Assembly (NCBI GenBank): GCA_031271755.1
Contig: JAISVB010000030.1
Span: forward strand, 45,904-109,903
Reading direction: 5' to 3'
Source: Culturomica sp.
Lineage (GTDB): Bacteria > Bacteroidota > Bacteroidia > Bacteroidales > Marinifilaceae
DNA length: 64,000 bases
The position numbers and the translations under genes are program-made. The first letter of the stretch is position 1, and the number at the start of each line of letters is the position of its first letter. The notes under the pieces are model-generated. The model made no database searches and had not been told where the DNA came from. It worked only from the letters and a program-made list of their open reading frames with translations. This document shows positions 47,501-58,441 of the stretch, piece by piece.

Positions 47501-49321
47501 TCAGCGATTTAAATCCTGATCCAGCGTCTGCAGGTAAGCCCGCAGGGAGGTTGCGTTTTCCGGCAAATCATCGCCGGTTATGATCTGGTCGTTTTGCAAA
47601 TTTAAAACCGTGATTCCCGCTTCCGTCACCAGGCCGGCCATGCCGGAATAGGCGTAAAAAGCAAACGGAAAGATCCCGTCGGCAAGCAGGTTTTTGCTGT
47701 ATTTGTAAGCGCTGTGGTCTACCTGCAATTGCCCGAACAGAGTGGCTACCAGGTCGGTCTGGGAACCGATCGCCGGAACGGTGATCCCGCCCTGTTTCAG
47801 GGCGCCGCCCGCAAAAATCACCGGAATGCGGAATGCTTCCGGTTCGTAGGGTTTCCGCTGTTTGATCTTGATGGTGCCGTGATCGGCGATCAGTACCAGC
47901 AACGTATTCTCCCACATGCCGGACGCTTTGCACTTGCGGACAAAATCTCCGATGCAGCGATCTGTATACCGGATGGCGTTCTTGAACTTTTCGGGTTCTT
48001 TGGCATTTTTATCCGGCTTTTCGCCCGGCACCTCGAAAGGTTCGTGGCTGCTCATGGTAAAAGCCATGTATAGAAACGGTTGCGGAGCCGAAGCAATGTC
48101 CCGGTACAGTTTTTCCAGCAGGTATTCGTCGTGTACGCCCCATTTAAAGGTGTGTTGTTTGGCTTCGCCCGAAAAATCCGTTTCCGTCACCATCTGTTGA
48201 AAACTCAGGGTGATGTAGGGACGGAATCCACCGAAATTGATGTCGCCCGCGTAATAAAAGCAAGTGTGGTAGCCGGCGGCTTCCAAATCTTTGGAAAAAC
48301 GGGGGCGTTCGGCCATTTTAGCGGGGTAATCCAACAGGGAGAAGCCGGGATGGGCCGGATAAGCGCTGATGACCGACGCCAGCCCCCTGTCCGACCGGTT
48401 GCCACTGGCATATACCCGGGAAAAAAGTACCCCCTCTCCGGCCAATTGAGAGAGGTGGGGTGTTACGCCCGGTTCGCCTCCCAAGGCCTCCACCGCATCT
48501 GCCGTAAAGCTTTCCAACAGCAATACGACGATGTTGGGGCGGTTGTTTTTTAAAAGAAGCGTGGTGTTCCCCTCCGGCCGGTACAACTCCCGCATCCGCT
48601 GTGCGGCCTCTTCTGCCGGCAGGTAGTGGTATGTCCGGGAGAGTCGCTTGTAGTGAAGCGCTTCGTACATAAAATTCCAGACCGGATTGACGGCCGCCTG
48701 ATTGGCAAACAGGCTGGTTTTGTGAAACCAGACGAAACTGGCATTCATCGGAGCTACGTTAAAACCACCCCGGACCGGAAGGATCATCGACCCTCCCAGC
48801 AACAAAAAAACGGGTATTTGCACCCATCCGCCCGTTTGGTAACGGAAAGGACGGGCGATCCAACGCAGATAGAGGCAGAAACTCCCGGCCAGCAACAGGA
48901 GAAATAACAGTAAAAAGCTCCAAATCAGAGTATTCGACACGGAAGCAAGCGCTTCTCCCGGCGTACGCAAATAGAGCAATGGGGAAGCATCCAAATGATA
49001 CCCCCAGTTTCGAAATAACTCCAGATCCACGACAACAATCGACCAGAAAGCCGTCAATAATAGACAGGTAACAACTGCCAATAGTGGTTTCAGTATCCGT
49101 TCCCGGAGAAAAACGCTTCCGGCCATCAACAGGGAAGCCAACATCAGGATGTAACCGCCCAGCGAAAGATCCAGCCGGATCCCCTTCCAAAAGATCAGGC
49201 AATAATCGCCGAAGCGCAAGGATCCGCCGGGTTCATAGATCAGAAAAAGCACTTTGGCCGCTACGGATAACAACATCCAGAACAAGTAGTACTTGCACAG
49301 GAACAAAAATTTAATACGCAT
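47501..49321 (-). CDS. LTA-synthase-like membrane sulfatase/phosphotransferase
   Basis: A 606-residue protein with five predicted N-terminal membrane helices (about 5-200) and an extracytoplasmic sulfatase-fold domain (about 255-530). Motifs include VLLLESFTADAVE with the metal-binding glutamate, YASGNRSDRGLASV where the expected nucleophile position is serine rather than threonine, and VLIADHGTIK with late metal ligands. In Gram-negative bacteria such enzymes may transfer phosphoglycerol or phosphoethanolamine to envelope glycans or lipids; the acceptor here is unknown. It lies 8 bp after the asnB-like gene. Confidence 0.85.
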   Translation of the reverse strand: MRIKFLFLCKYYLFWMLLSVAAKVLFLIYEPGGSLRFGDYCLIFWKGIRLDLSLGGYILMLASLLMAGSVFLRERILKPLLAVVTCLLLTAFWSIVVVDLELFRNWGYHLDASPLLYLRTPGEALASVSNTLIWSFLLLFLLLLAGSFCLYLRWIARPFRYQTGGWVQIPVFLLLGGSMILPVRGGFNVAPMNASFVWFHKTSLFANQAAVNPVWNFMYEALHYKRLSRTYHYLPAEEAAQRMRELYRPEGNTTLLLKNNRPNIVVLLLESFTADAVEALGGEPGVTPHLSQLAGEGVLFSRVYASGNRSDRGLASVISAYPAHPGFSLLDYPAKMAERPRFSKDLEAAGYHTCFYYAGDINFGGFRPYITLSFQQMVTETDFSGEAKQHTFKWGVHDEYLLEKLYRDIASAPQPFLYMAFTMSSHEPFEVPGEKPDKNAKEPEKFKNAIRYTDRCIGDFVRKCKASGMWENTLLVLIADHGTIKIKQRKPYEPEAFRIPVIFAGGALKQGGITVPAIGSQTDLVATLFGQLQVDHSAYKYSKNLLADGIFPFAFYAYSGMAGLVTEAGITVLNLQNDQIITGDDLPENATSLRAYLQTLDQDLNR

Positions 49322-49329
49322 AGGATCTA

Positions 49330-50586
49330 TCAGGTTTTGTGCTGTTTTTTACGGGCTGCCGGAAAGAGTAAATTATTGAGGATGAGTCGATACCCCGGAG
49401 AGTCCTTGTGCAGATCCAAATCTGTTTTGGGATCCCCCACAAAATGCTGGTAATCCTCCGGATCGTGCCCGCCGTAAAACGTCCAGGTGCCTTTCCCGTG
49501 CTCTCCGTGGATGTAACGGGCTTCGTTGGCCGCCTTGTTCTCTCCCATGATCAGCACATTGGATTTGACCAGATTCTTGTTAAAGGCTGTCGTTTGCCCC
49601 ATAAAACCGCGGATCACCGTTTCGTGGTTCTGGCACAGCATGGTCGGCACCGGATCCCATTTGGCCGAAAATTCAAAAAGGACAAAGTAATCGTCCGGCT
49701 CGCTTACCTTCCGGGTATCGGTCACATCGATATCGGAATATTCATATACGTTGGGATTCATCTCCAATGTAAAATCCTTGAATGCAAAGGCGTCTGCGTA
49801 TACCAATTTTTCCTGCGCATCGGGGTCGGCGGGATCTCCGTCAAAGGCCGCAACACAAATATCCACATTCATGGCGGACAAGACAATGTCATACGTATCC
49901 GTCGCCGAACACATGGCAAACATAAACCCTCCGTTGTTTACGTAATCGCGAATCTTCCGGGTCACTGCCTTCTTTAACTCGGATACCTTGGCAAAACCAT
50001 ATTTGGCCGCCGTTTCCCGGTTTGCCCGCTCCTCCTCTTTGTACCACTCCATGTGCCGGTAATTCCGGTAAAACTTCCCCACCTGCCCCGTAAAATCTTC
50101 GTGGTGCAGGTGCAACCAGTCGTATTCCGTCAATTTTCCGTCCAACAGATCCGAATCGTACACAACATCGTACGGTACCTCCGCGTAAGTCAGGGCCAAT
50201 GTGACCGCGTCGTCCCAGGGTTTTTTCTCTTTGGGCGAATAAACGGCCACTTTGGGCGCTTTCTCCAACTTCATGGCGTCGGCATTCACTTCGGGAGAGG
50301 CGATCTCGGCCAGGACGGCATTGAGCCGGGCGGGCGGAACCACTTCGAAACTCACCCCTTTCAGCATACACTCTGTCCGCAGATCCGCCGTCAGGGGCAG
50401 CACAAAACTGCCTCCCCGGTAGTTCAGTAACCACTGGATCTCATACCCTTTGTTGAGCGCATTGTAAGCCACCCCGTATGCTTTCAGGTGGTTGGTCTGG
50501 GTACTTTCCATCGGGATCAACAGGTAATTGGCTTTGGAAACACCGGATACCATCAACCCCGCAAACAAACAAATCCATTTTAACAT
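49330..50586 (-). CDS. Secreted protein of the so-called asparagine synthetase B family; GATase-like fold
   Basis: A 418-residue exported protein. The start is placed at 50586, which has a good AGGGAGG-type site and gives a signal peptide ending near SKA. An upstream ATG is less likely. It contains no glutaminase N-terminal cysteine and no asparagine synthetase PP-loop, so the family name used in databases is not supported by its sequence. Instead NNGGFMFAMCSATD resembles a nucleophile elbow of GATase1/ThuA-like folds, and YGGHDPEDYQH offers a possible catalytic histidine. Its function is unknown. It sits between dnaB and the LTA-synthase-like gene. Confidence 0.72.
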   Translation of the reverse strand: MLKWICLFAGLMVSGVSKANYLLIPMESTQTNHLKAYGVAYNALNKGYEIQWLLNYRGGSFVLPLTADLRTECMLKGVSFEVVPPARLNAVLAEIASPEVNADAMKLEKAPKVAVYSPKEKKPWDDAVTLALTYAEVPYDVVYDSDLLDGKLTEYDWLHLHHEDFTGQVGKFYRNYRHMEWYKEEERANRETAAKYGFAKVSELKKAVTRKIRDYVNNGGFMFAMCSATDTYDIVLSAMNVDICVAAFDGDPADPDAQEKLVYADAFAFKDFTLEMNPNVYEYSDIDVTDTRKVSEPDDYFVLFEFSAKWDPVPTMLCQNHETVIRGFMGQTTAFNKNLVKSNVLIMGENKAANEARYIHGEHGKGTWTFYGGHDPEDYQHFVGDPKTDLDLHKDSPGYRLILNNLLFPAARKKQHKT

Positions 50587-50634
50587 AGCTTCCCTCCTTA
50601 TAGTCTGTTTAAATCTCGTTTTTACCGGCAAACA

Positions 50635-52185
50635 TCAAAACGGAACTTCTCCGCCGGACAAGCGGTTCTCAAATTCCTGACCGCCCTCTTCAAAACCGGT
50701 ATTCAAAGGGGGTTCCGCCTCTTCGTTCATTTTGGAACCAAACGTACGGACGGCAGGTTCTCCGGTAGAGGGTTCCGCCGAAAAGGGCGATATTTTTTCC
50801 AGGTCGCAGAATTGGGTCAGTTCCGCCCGGAAGCGGAGTTGTATCTCTCCCACCGCCCCGTTCCGGTGCTTGGCGATAATAATATCGGCAATTCCTTTCA
50901 GGCTGTTTCCCTGCCCATCGGTCATAATTCCATACTTTTCGGGGCGATGGATAAACAAAACCATGTCGGCATCCTGTTCGATAGCCCCCGATTCCCGCAA
51001 ATCCGACAACATCGGTTTCTTGGCATCCCCCGTACGCATCTCCACCCCGCGGTTCAACTGGGAAAGCGCAATCACCGGTATGTTCAGCTCTTTGGCAATG
51101 ATCTTCAGTTGCCGGGAGATGGTGCTCACCTCCTGCTCCCGGTTCCCCCGCATATCGGCCCCCACGGTCATCAACTGCAGATAGTCGACAATGATCATGC
51201 GAATACCGTATTTCTGTTTCAACCGCCGGCATTTGGCCCGAAGTTCGAAAACAGAGAGAGCAGGCGTATCGTCTACCAAGATGGGAGCCTTCATCAGCGT
51301 ATCGATCTTTTTGTGCAGGTGTTCCCATTCGCCGGCCGTCAACCGGCCGTTCTTGAGCTTTTCGGATCCCAGTTCCGTTTCACTGGATATCAGACGGTTG
51401 ACCAATTGAACAGAGGACATCTCCAACGAAAAAACGGCGATGGGCTGGCCGTAGTCCACCGCAATGTTCCGGGCCATGGTGAGTACGAAAGCGGTCTTCC
51501 CCATGGCGGGACGGGCGGCGATCACCACCAGATCGGAGTTTTGCCACCCGGATGTTACTTCGTCCAAAGCAGTAAAGCCGGAAGGCAATCCGCTGAGGCC
51601 GTCCGACCTTTTTCCGGCAGCTTCCATGATCCTGATGGCCTCTTCGATGACCGGTTTGATTTCCGCCGTATCCTTACGGACATTGCTGTCGGCCAGGTCG
51701 AACACCTCCTTCTGGGCTTTGTCCACCAGATCCGCCACGTCCGTAGATTCGTCGTAGGCCGTCTCCTGTAATTCGGTACAGATCCCGATCAACTTCCGCT
51801 GGATGTATTTCTGCACGATGATGCGGGCGTGAAACTCGATGTGGGCGGCAGACGCTACCCGGGAGGTCAATTGGGACAAATAGTAGTACCCTCCGACCTG
51901 TTCCAGCTCCCCGCTGCTCTTTAGCTGTTCGCTGACCGTCAGTAAGTCCACCGGATGGTTCTCTTTGTACAAGCGGCTGCTTGCGTTGAAAATACGCTGG
52001 TGGGCGTCCTTGTAAAAATGTTCCGGTTGCAGCAACTCGCCCAATATGGTAAAAGCCTCTCTTTCCAGCATCAAAGCCCCCAGCACCGCCTCCTCCAGAT
52101 CCACCGCCTGCGGAGGCAATTTTCCATACTCCGACGCCAGGTCCCTGTATCCGTTCTCTCTCTTATATTCTGTTCGTTTCGCCAT
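50635..52185 (-). CDS. dnaB: Replicative DNA helicase DnaB
   Basis: Hexameric 5'-3' helicase of the replisome, 516 residues. The N-terminal primase-interaction domain (about 20-130) is followed by a linker and the RecA-like domain, with Walker A ARPAMGKTAFV near residue 225, Walker B MIIVDYLQLM near 335 and the arginine-finger region near the end. There is no intein. It follows recN after 36 bp on the same strand. Confidence 0.97.
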   Translation of the reverse strand: MAKRTEYKRENGYRDLASEYGKLPPQAVDLEEAVLGALMLEREAFTILGELLQPEHFYKDAHQRIFNASSRLYKENHPVDLLTVSEQLKSSGELEQVGGYYYLSQLTSRVASAAHIEFHARIIVQKYIQRKLIGICTELQETAYDESTDVADLVDKAQKEVFDLADSNVRKDTAEIKPVIEEAIRIMEAAGKRSDGLSGLPSGFTALDEVTSGWQNSDLVVIAARPAMGKTAFVLTMARNIAVDYGQPIAVFSLEMSSVQLVNRLISSETELGSEKLKNGRLTAGEWEHLHKKIDTLMKAPILVDDTPALSVFELRAKCRRLKQKYGIRMIIVDYLQLMTVGADMRGNREQEVSTISRQLKIIAKELNIPVIALSQLNRGVEMRTGDAKKPMLSDLRESGAIEQDADMVLFIHRPEKYGIMTDGQGNSLKGIADIIIAKHRNGAVGEIQLRFRAELTQFCDLEKISPFSAEPSTGEPAVRTFGSKMNEEAEPPLNTGFEEGGQEFENRLSGGEVPF

Positions 52186-52221
52186 AATTTTTCATTCGAA
52201 CCTGTTATTTTTCCCGAGCCT

Positions 52222-53880
52222 TCAGCTTTGTGCCAATAAATTTCTGGCCGCAGCCAGCGCCGCTTCCGATATTTCGCTGCCGCTGATCATGCCGGCGATC
52301 TCCCTGACCCGCTCCTCCTCCGAGAGCCTCCGGATCCTGGAGATGGTATGCCGGGAATTATCCTCCTTGTACACTTTGTAATGAACAGCGCTGCCGGCGG
52401 CTATCTGCGGCAGGTGCGAGATGCTGATCACCTGCATGTCCGCCGCCATCTCCCGCATCATTTTCGCCATCCTGTGCGCCACTTCTCCCGACAGTCCGGT
52501 GTCGATCTCGTCGAAAACGATCACCGGCAACCGGCGGGTACGCGACAACACGTATTTCAATACGAGCATGACCCGGGAGATCTCTCCGCCCGAAGCTACC
52601 CGGATCATATCGCCCGGCTCCTGATTTTTGTTGGCGGCAAACAAAAAAGAGACCTCGTCCGTACCGTTCGGCAAAAACTCTCCGGCGCTCTTCAGGCTGA
52701 CCTCAAACCGGGCGTGTCTGATCCCCAACTCCTGCAACAGGCCGACGACCTCCTGCCGGAGGATCTCTCCGGCCCCGGAACGGGAAGCGGTGATCCCCGC
52801 CGCCAATTGATGCATCTCCTCCTCTGTTTTCCGGAGCGATTCTTCCAACTCCGCCCGGTTGTCCGCATAGCTCCGGATACCGGCAAGCTTTTCCGCTATC
52901 TCTGCCGCCAGCGCCAACAGTGATTCCGTATCCCCGGCCTTGTATTTTCTCATCAGATCGTACAGGACGGAGAGCCGGTCGTTGATACATGCTATACGCG
53001 CCGGATTGTATTCGATGTTCTCTGCCCGTTTCCCGGCCTCTTCCGCCAGATCGTTCAATTCCAGCACCGCAGAGTGAAGCCGCTCTTCGTACTCTCCGGC
53101 CTCCCGGACCACCTCCCGGAGAGCGGCGCAAACCGACCGGCATTGTTGCAGGGCCGACAGCACCGAATATTCGGAATCCCGCAACTGCTGCGTCAACCGG
53201 TAAAAACCGCTCTGTACCGCCTCTGCATTGCTCAGCAGTTTCAACTCCTCCTCCAACTCCTCTTTCTCCCCCCGTTTCAGCGAAGCACTTTCCAATTGGG
53301 CCAATTGAAACTTCAGGTACTCCTCCTCCCGGGAAGCTTCCGCCACCTGCTCCTGCAACTGTTCCAACTGCTCCAACTGCAACTTGCGCTGCCGGTACAG
53401 TTTTTTATAGGCGGAGACCTGCTCCCGGTTTTGTCCCAGCGCATCCAGGAGGTCAAACTGAAAATCCGGACGGCCGATAAGCAGGGATTGGTGCTGGGAG
53501 TGAATATCGATGACAAACTGTCCGAACTCCTTCAACAATTTACCGTTCACCGGTGTATCGTTTATAAAACAGCGGGATTTTCCATCCGCCGAGATCTCCC
53601 GCCTCACCAACACCGTATCGGAATAGTCCAGTTCGTTCTCCTCAAACCACCCCTGCAACCGGTAGCCGGCCACCCGGTACGCGATCTCCACGACGCATTT
53701 TTTCTCTTTGTCCATGATGGCGGAACTGTCGGCCCGTTGCCCCAGGGTCAATCCCAGGGCGCCGAGCAAGATGGACTTTCCGGCTCCCGTTTCGCCGGTG
53801 ATCACGGAAAAACCGTTCTCCATTCCGATCTCCGTCCGGTCGATCAGGGCGTAATTGTGTATAGAAATACTCTCTATCAT
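52222..53880 (-). CDS. recN: DNA repair protein RecN
   Basis: SMC-like protein that works in double-strand break repair. The 552-residue product shows the Walker A GETGAGKS at residues 29-36, a long coiled coil in its middle (about 150-370), the ABC signature ASGGEISRVML near 455 and Walker B VIVFDEIDTGLSG. Length is standard. It lies 29 bp after the DUF4835 gene, an order conserved in Bacteroidota. Confidence 0.97.
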   Translation of the reverse strand: MIESISIHNYALIDRTEIGMENGFSVITGETGAGKSILLGALGLTLGQRADSSAIMDKEKKCVVEIAYRVAGYRLQGWFEENELDYSDTVLVRREISADGKSRCFINDTPVNGKLLKEFGQFVIDIHSQHQSLLIGRPDFQFDLLDALGQNREQVSAYKKLYRQRKLQLEQLEQLQEQVAEASREEEYLKFQLAQLESASLKRGEKEELEEELKLLSNAEAVQSGFYRLTQQLRDSEYSVLSALQQCRSVCAALREVVREAGEYEERLHSAVLELNDLAEEAGKRAENIEYNPARIACINDRLSVLYDLMRKYKAGDTESLLALAAEIAEKLAGIRSYADNRAELEESLRKTEEEMHQLAAGITASRSGAGEILRQEVVGLLQELGIRHARFEVSLKSAGEFLPNGTDEVSFLFAANKNQEPGDMIRVASGGEISRVMLVLKYVLSRTRRLPVIVFDEIDTGLSGEVAHRMAKMMREMAADMQVISISHLPQIAAGSAVHYKVYKEDNSRHTISRIRRLSEEERVREIAGMISGSEISEAALAAARNLLAQS

Positions 53881-53909
53881 AGATAATGCCGGTATTTTCT
53901 ACCCGAAAA

Positions 53910-54818
53910 TCAATTGGTTTTATTCTCTATCAGTACGGAAAACTTGGACGATTGGGCCGGATTTACCTCCGACAGAATGTTGTAGACCCGCTTCCGCTCA
54001 TCGGGAAAGGCCGGTTTGAAAACCTGGATGATCTCGTCCGTCTTGGCATCGAAGAAAGCCTGTATAATATAGGAATTCTGCTTGGTACGGTTCGCTTTCT
54101 GCAACAATTCGAGCGCCGAAATGATCTCTAACCGCCCGTCCGCCACATTTTCGGCCATTACGTCCAATCCCAACCGGTGGTATTTGTAAAAACACTCCCG
54201 CACGGTAGCGTAGCTCCGGTCTTGCAGGTTGTTGATCAGCCAATAACGGTTTCGGCGGCCTTCGAAAGATTTCCACCCCGCTTCCCGGGCATTCTGGCTC
54301 TGAGCGACAATGTTCTCCGCTTTGGTGTAAAACTCATTCCCGCCCATCAACGCAAAGCTGTCGTAATCCACTCCCAATATAATATAAGCATAAAACGCCA
54401 ACAGGTTGACCAACTCCGTATTCTGCCCGGATTCGTTGAATTCCAACGGCTCGAATTCACGGTACCGGAACAGGACGTCGTTGTCTTTCAGGTTCAGTAA
54501 AACGGTATTGTACGAAGAGTTGTACACCGGACGGCTGACACGCAACTGCAAAGTCCCCCGGAATTCGTCGCTCCCCGACTGTTCGTCCAGGATGATCTGC
54601 ATGGTACATTCCACCCGCTCGTCGTACGTGAAGACGTTGGACGACCAGCGCCTGTTGTTCATAAATTCATACATATCACGCTGCATGCTGTTGTAGATCT
54701 CCCTGTTCGTCCCTTGTATTTTCTGGGAAGATACCGAAATATTGCAACGCAATTCCTGACCGGAAACCGCAGATACCGCTCCCAAAAGTCCCAACAAAAC
54801 AACCATGTATCTCTTCAT
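53910..54818 (-). CDS. DUF4835 / PorD-like secreted protein
   Basis: A 302-residue exported protein with a signal peptide (about 1-20) and the DUF4835 family pattern: LRCNISVSSQKIQGTNREIY at the mature start, a conserved NNRRWSSNVF segment and a C-terminal region ending in DERKRVYNILSEVNP. Some annotations call this family PorD and link it to type IX secretion, but the evidence is thin and I see no other por or spr genes in the window. It is first in the run toward recN and dnaB, and divergent from nusB. Confidence 0.8.
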   Translation of the reverse strand: MKRYMVVLLGLLGAVSAVSGQELRCNISVSSQKIQGTNREIYNSMQRDMYEFMNNRRWSSNVFTYDERVECTMQIILDEQSGSDEFRGTLQLRVSRPVYNSSYNTVLLNLKDNDVLFRYREFEPLEFNESGQNTELVNLLAFYAYIILGVDYDSFALMGGNEFYTKAENIVAQSQNAREAGWKSFEGRRNRYWLINNLQDRSYATVRECFYKYHRLGLDVMAENVADGRLEIISALELLQKANRTKQNSYIIQAFFDAKTDEIIQVFKPAFPDERKRVYNILSEVNPAQSSKFSVLIENKTN

Positions 54819-54885
54819 ATACGCCGTGCCTGAAAACAGATTCGTAACCAGATACGAAAATACAAAATAATTTCAATTAATTTGC

Positions 54886-54893
54886 TACATTTG
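54886..54893 (+). promoter_or_regulatory. nusB: -7 element of the nusB promoter
   Basis: TACATTTG fits TAnnTTTG and stands 33 bp before the nusB start. The -33 position is only weakly matched. Confidence 0.45.
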
Positions 54894-54926
54894 TGCCCGT
54901 TTACTGAAACCAACGTTCTTATCACA

Positions 54927-55877
54927 ATGACAAGCAGGAGATTAATACGGATCAAAGTTCTGCAAATGCTTTACGCAAACTCGAAAAGAGAGGGGTATTC
55001 ACTGGCGGAGACCGAGCGCGATTTATTGAAAAGTATCGATAAGAGTACCGATCTCTATTTTTACATCATTTTGTTACTGACCGAGTTACATCACAAGGCT
55101 TTTCAGCGGATGGATGCGGCAAAACACAAATACATCACGACGGAAGCGGATCTGCACCCCAATACCCGGTTTATCGACAACCCTGTTTTCGCCCTGCTGA
55201 ATGCCAACAAACAATTCAAATCGTACCTGCTAAACCACAAGATCAGTTGGAACAATCACCCGGAACTGATTACTTACCTCTACAAAAAGATGGTGGATTC
55301 TCCCGGTTACACGGAATACCTGCAGCGGGAACACGCCGATTTTAAGGAGCACAAACAATTTGTCATCAAGCTGTTTACCGGATTGATTGCACAGGAAGAA
55401 CTTTTTTTTCAGACACTGGAAGATCTGAACATCTACTGGAACGATGATTTTGAGATTGTATTGAACTTGGTTTACAAGACTTTATCCGGACTGAAAGAAG
55501 AGAATACAGAAAACGATCGTATTTTCTATTCGGTCTACAATCCGGAAGAGGACATTGATTTTGCCGGTACCTTGCTGCGAAGAACACTGTTGGAGAATAC
55601 GGAAAATGTAGAGTTGATCGAACGTTACATTGTGAATTGGGAGATCGACCGGATTTCCGAAATGGACAGATTGATCATGTCTGCCGCCTTGAGTGAATTG
55701 AAAAACTTTCCTTCCATTCCGGTCAAGGTATCGCTGGATGAATACATCGAAATCTCCAAAACATACAGTTCTCCCAAAAGCAGCGGATTTATCAACGGCG
55801 TACTGGACAGATCCATTGCCGAATTAATCGAAAAAGGGCGTATCCAAAAAACCGGACGGGGATTGGTGGAGCAGTAA
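54927..55877 (+). CDS. nusB: Transcription antitermination factor NusB (long form)
   Basis: NusB helps processive rRNA transcription by binding boxA with NusE (S10). The protein has 316 residues from the chosen ATG, more than twice the E. coli length. The extra part is an N-terminal and middle extension seen in Bacteroidota. The NusB core is at the C-terminus (about 215-310, ERYIVNWEIDRISEMDRLIM and FINGVLDRSIAELIEKG), with RRLIRIKVLQMLYA at the N-terminus. The start is set at MTSRRLIR rather than the upstream TTG. It ends with its own terminator. Confidence 0.92.
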   Translation: MTSRRLIRIKVLQMLYANSKREGYSLAETERDLLKSIDKSTDLYFYIILLLTELHHKAFQRMDAAKHKYITTEADLHPNTRFIDNPVFALLNANKQFKSYLLNHKISWNNHPELITYLYKKMVDSPGYTEYLQREHADFKEHKQFVIKLFTGLIAQEELFFQTLEDLNIYWNDDFEIVLNLVYKTLSGLKEENTENDRIFYSVYNPEEDIDFAGTLLRRTLLENTENVELIERYIVNWEIDRISEMDRLIMSAALSELKNFPSIPVKVSLDEYIEISKTYSSPKSSGFINGVLDRSIAELIEKGRIQKTGRGLVEQ

Positions 55878-55899
55878 GAACCGGGCGGAGTAGTAAGAA
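55868..55899 (+). repeat. Short direct duplication over the nusB stop codon
   Basis: GGAGCAGTAAGAA (55868-55880) is repeated with one change as GGAGTAGTAAGAA (55887-55899), a 19-bp period that duplicates the end of nusB including its stop codon. Confidence 0.7.
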
Positions 55900-55904
55900 A
55901 TTAA

Positions 55905-55928
55905 AAAAGGGTGCCGAAACACCCTTTT
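55905..55928. terminator. Bidirectional terminator between nusB and gyrB
   Basis: AAAAGGGTG and CACCCTTTT form a 9-bp stem with a 6-nt loop. On the plus strand a short T-run follows (for nusB). On the minus strand a run of T residues follows the stem, so it can also end transcripts coming from gyrB. Confidence 0.8.
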
Positions 55929-56128
55929 CTACTAAACTAAAACTAATTCTCAAACTCCCTTGTAATCACTACAATAGATATCTTAATTCAATTTTCTACA
56001 CCACTGTGATCTTCATCCACGATGTAAAAATACAAATAAAATTGTAATACTCCAAAAAAAAGTTGTTTTTTTTATCATTTTTTTTGCAATAAAAAACCTT
56101 TCTGCTCTATTTCCGTAGAAACCAACCT
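55929..56128. other. AT-rich spacer, possible small transcript
   Basis: No gene is visible in this stretch of about 200 bp. On the minus strand a near-consensus -7 box (TTTATTTG) and the terminator at 55905-55928 bracket roughly 120 nt that could be a small RNA or simply the gyrB 3' UTR. Homopolymer A/T runs fill the middle. Confidence 0.25.
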
Positions 56129-58193
<2,065 letters not shown>

Positions 58194-58248
58194 TCATTTC
58201 TGTTACAGTCATTTAAAATAGAAAAAGATCCTTTTTCCACAAAGGATA

Positions 58249-58256
58249 CAAATATA
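58249..58256 (-). promoter_or_regulatory. gyrB: Candidate -7 element of the gyrB promoter
   Basis: The minus strand reads TATATTTG, a full -7 match about 65 bp before the start. No -33 TTTG at 19-21 bp. Confidence 0.4.
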
Positions 58257-58395
58257 ACCATTTTCCTTCAAAATACCGCCTCTTTTTCAGTAAAAATATC
58301 AGGAAATACACACGAAATCCTTCCTCCTTTTCCACCTTCGCACCGACCTCTTCAGGGCGCAACCTCCGGAAAGCAAGTAAATTTTGCAACAAACA

Positions 58396-58425
58396 AAAAG
58401 AGGCCGCTCGAAAAGCGACCTCTTT
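58396..58425 (-). terminator. hppA: Terminator of hppA
   Basis: AAAGAGGCCGCT and AGCGACCTCTTT form a 12-bp stem with one mismatch. On the minus strand a TTTTTGTTTG tract follows. It lies 17 bp downstream of the pyrophosphatase stop codon. Confidence 0.8.
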
Positions 58426-58441
58426 CCATCTGTATCTCCTC

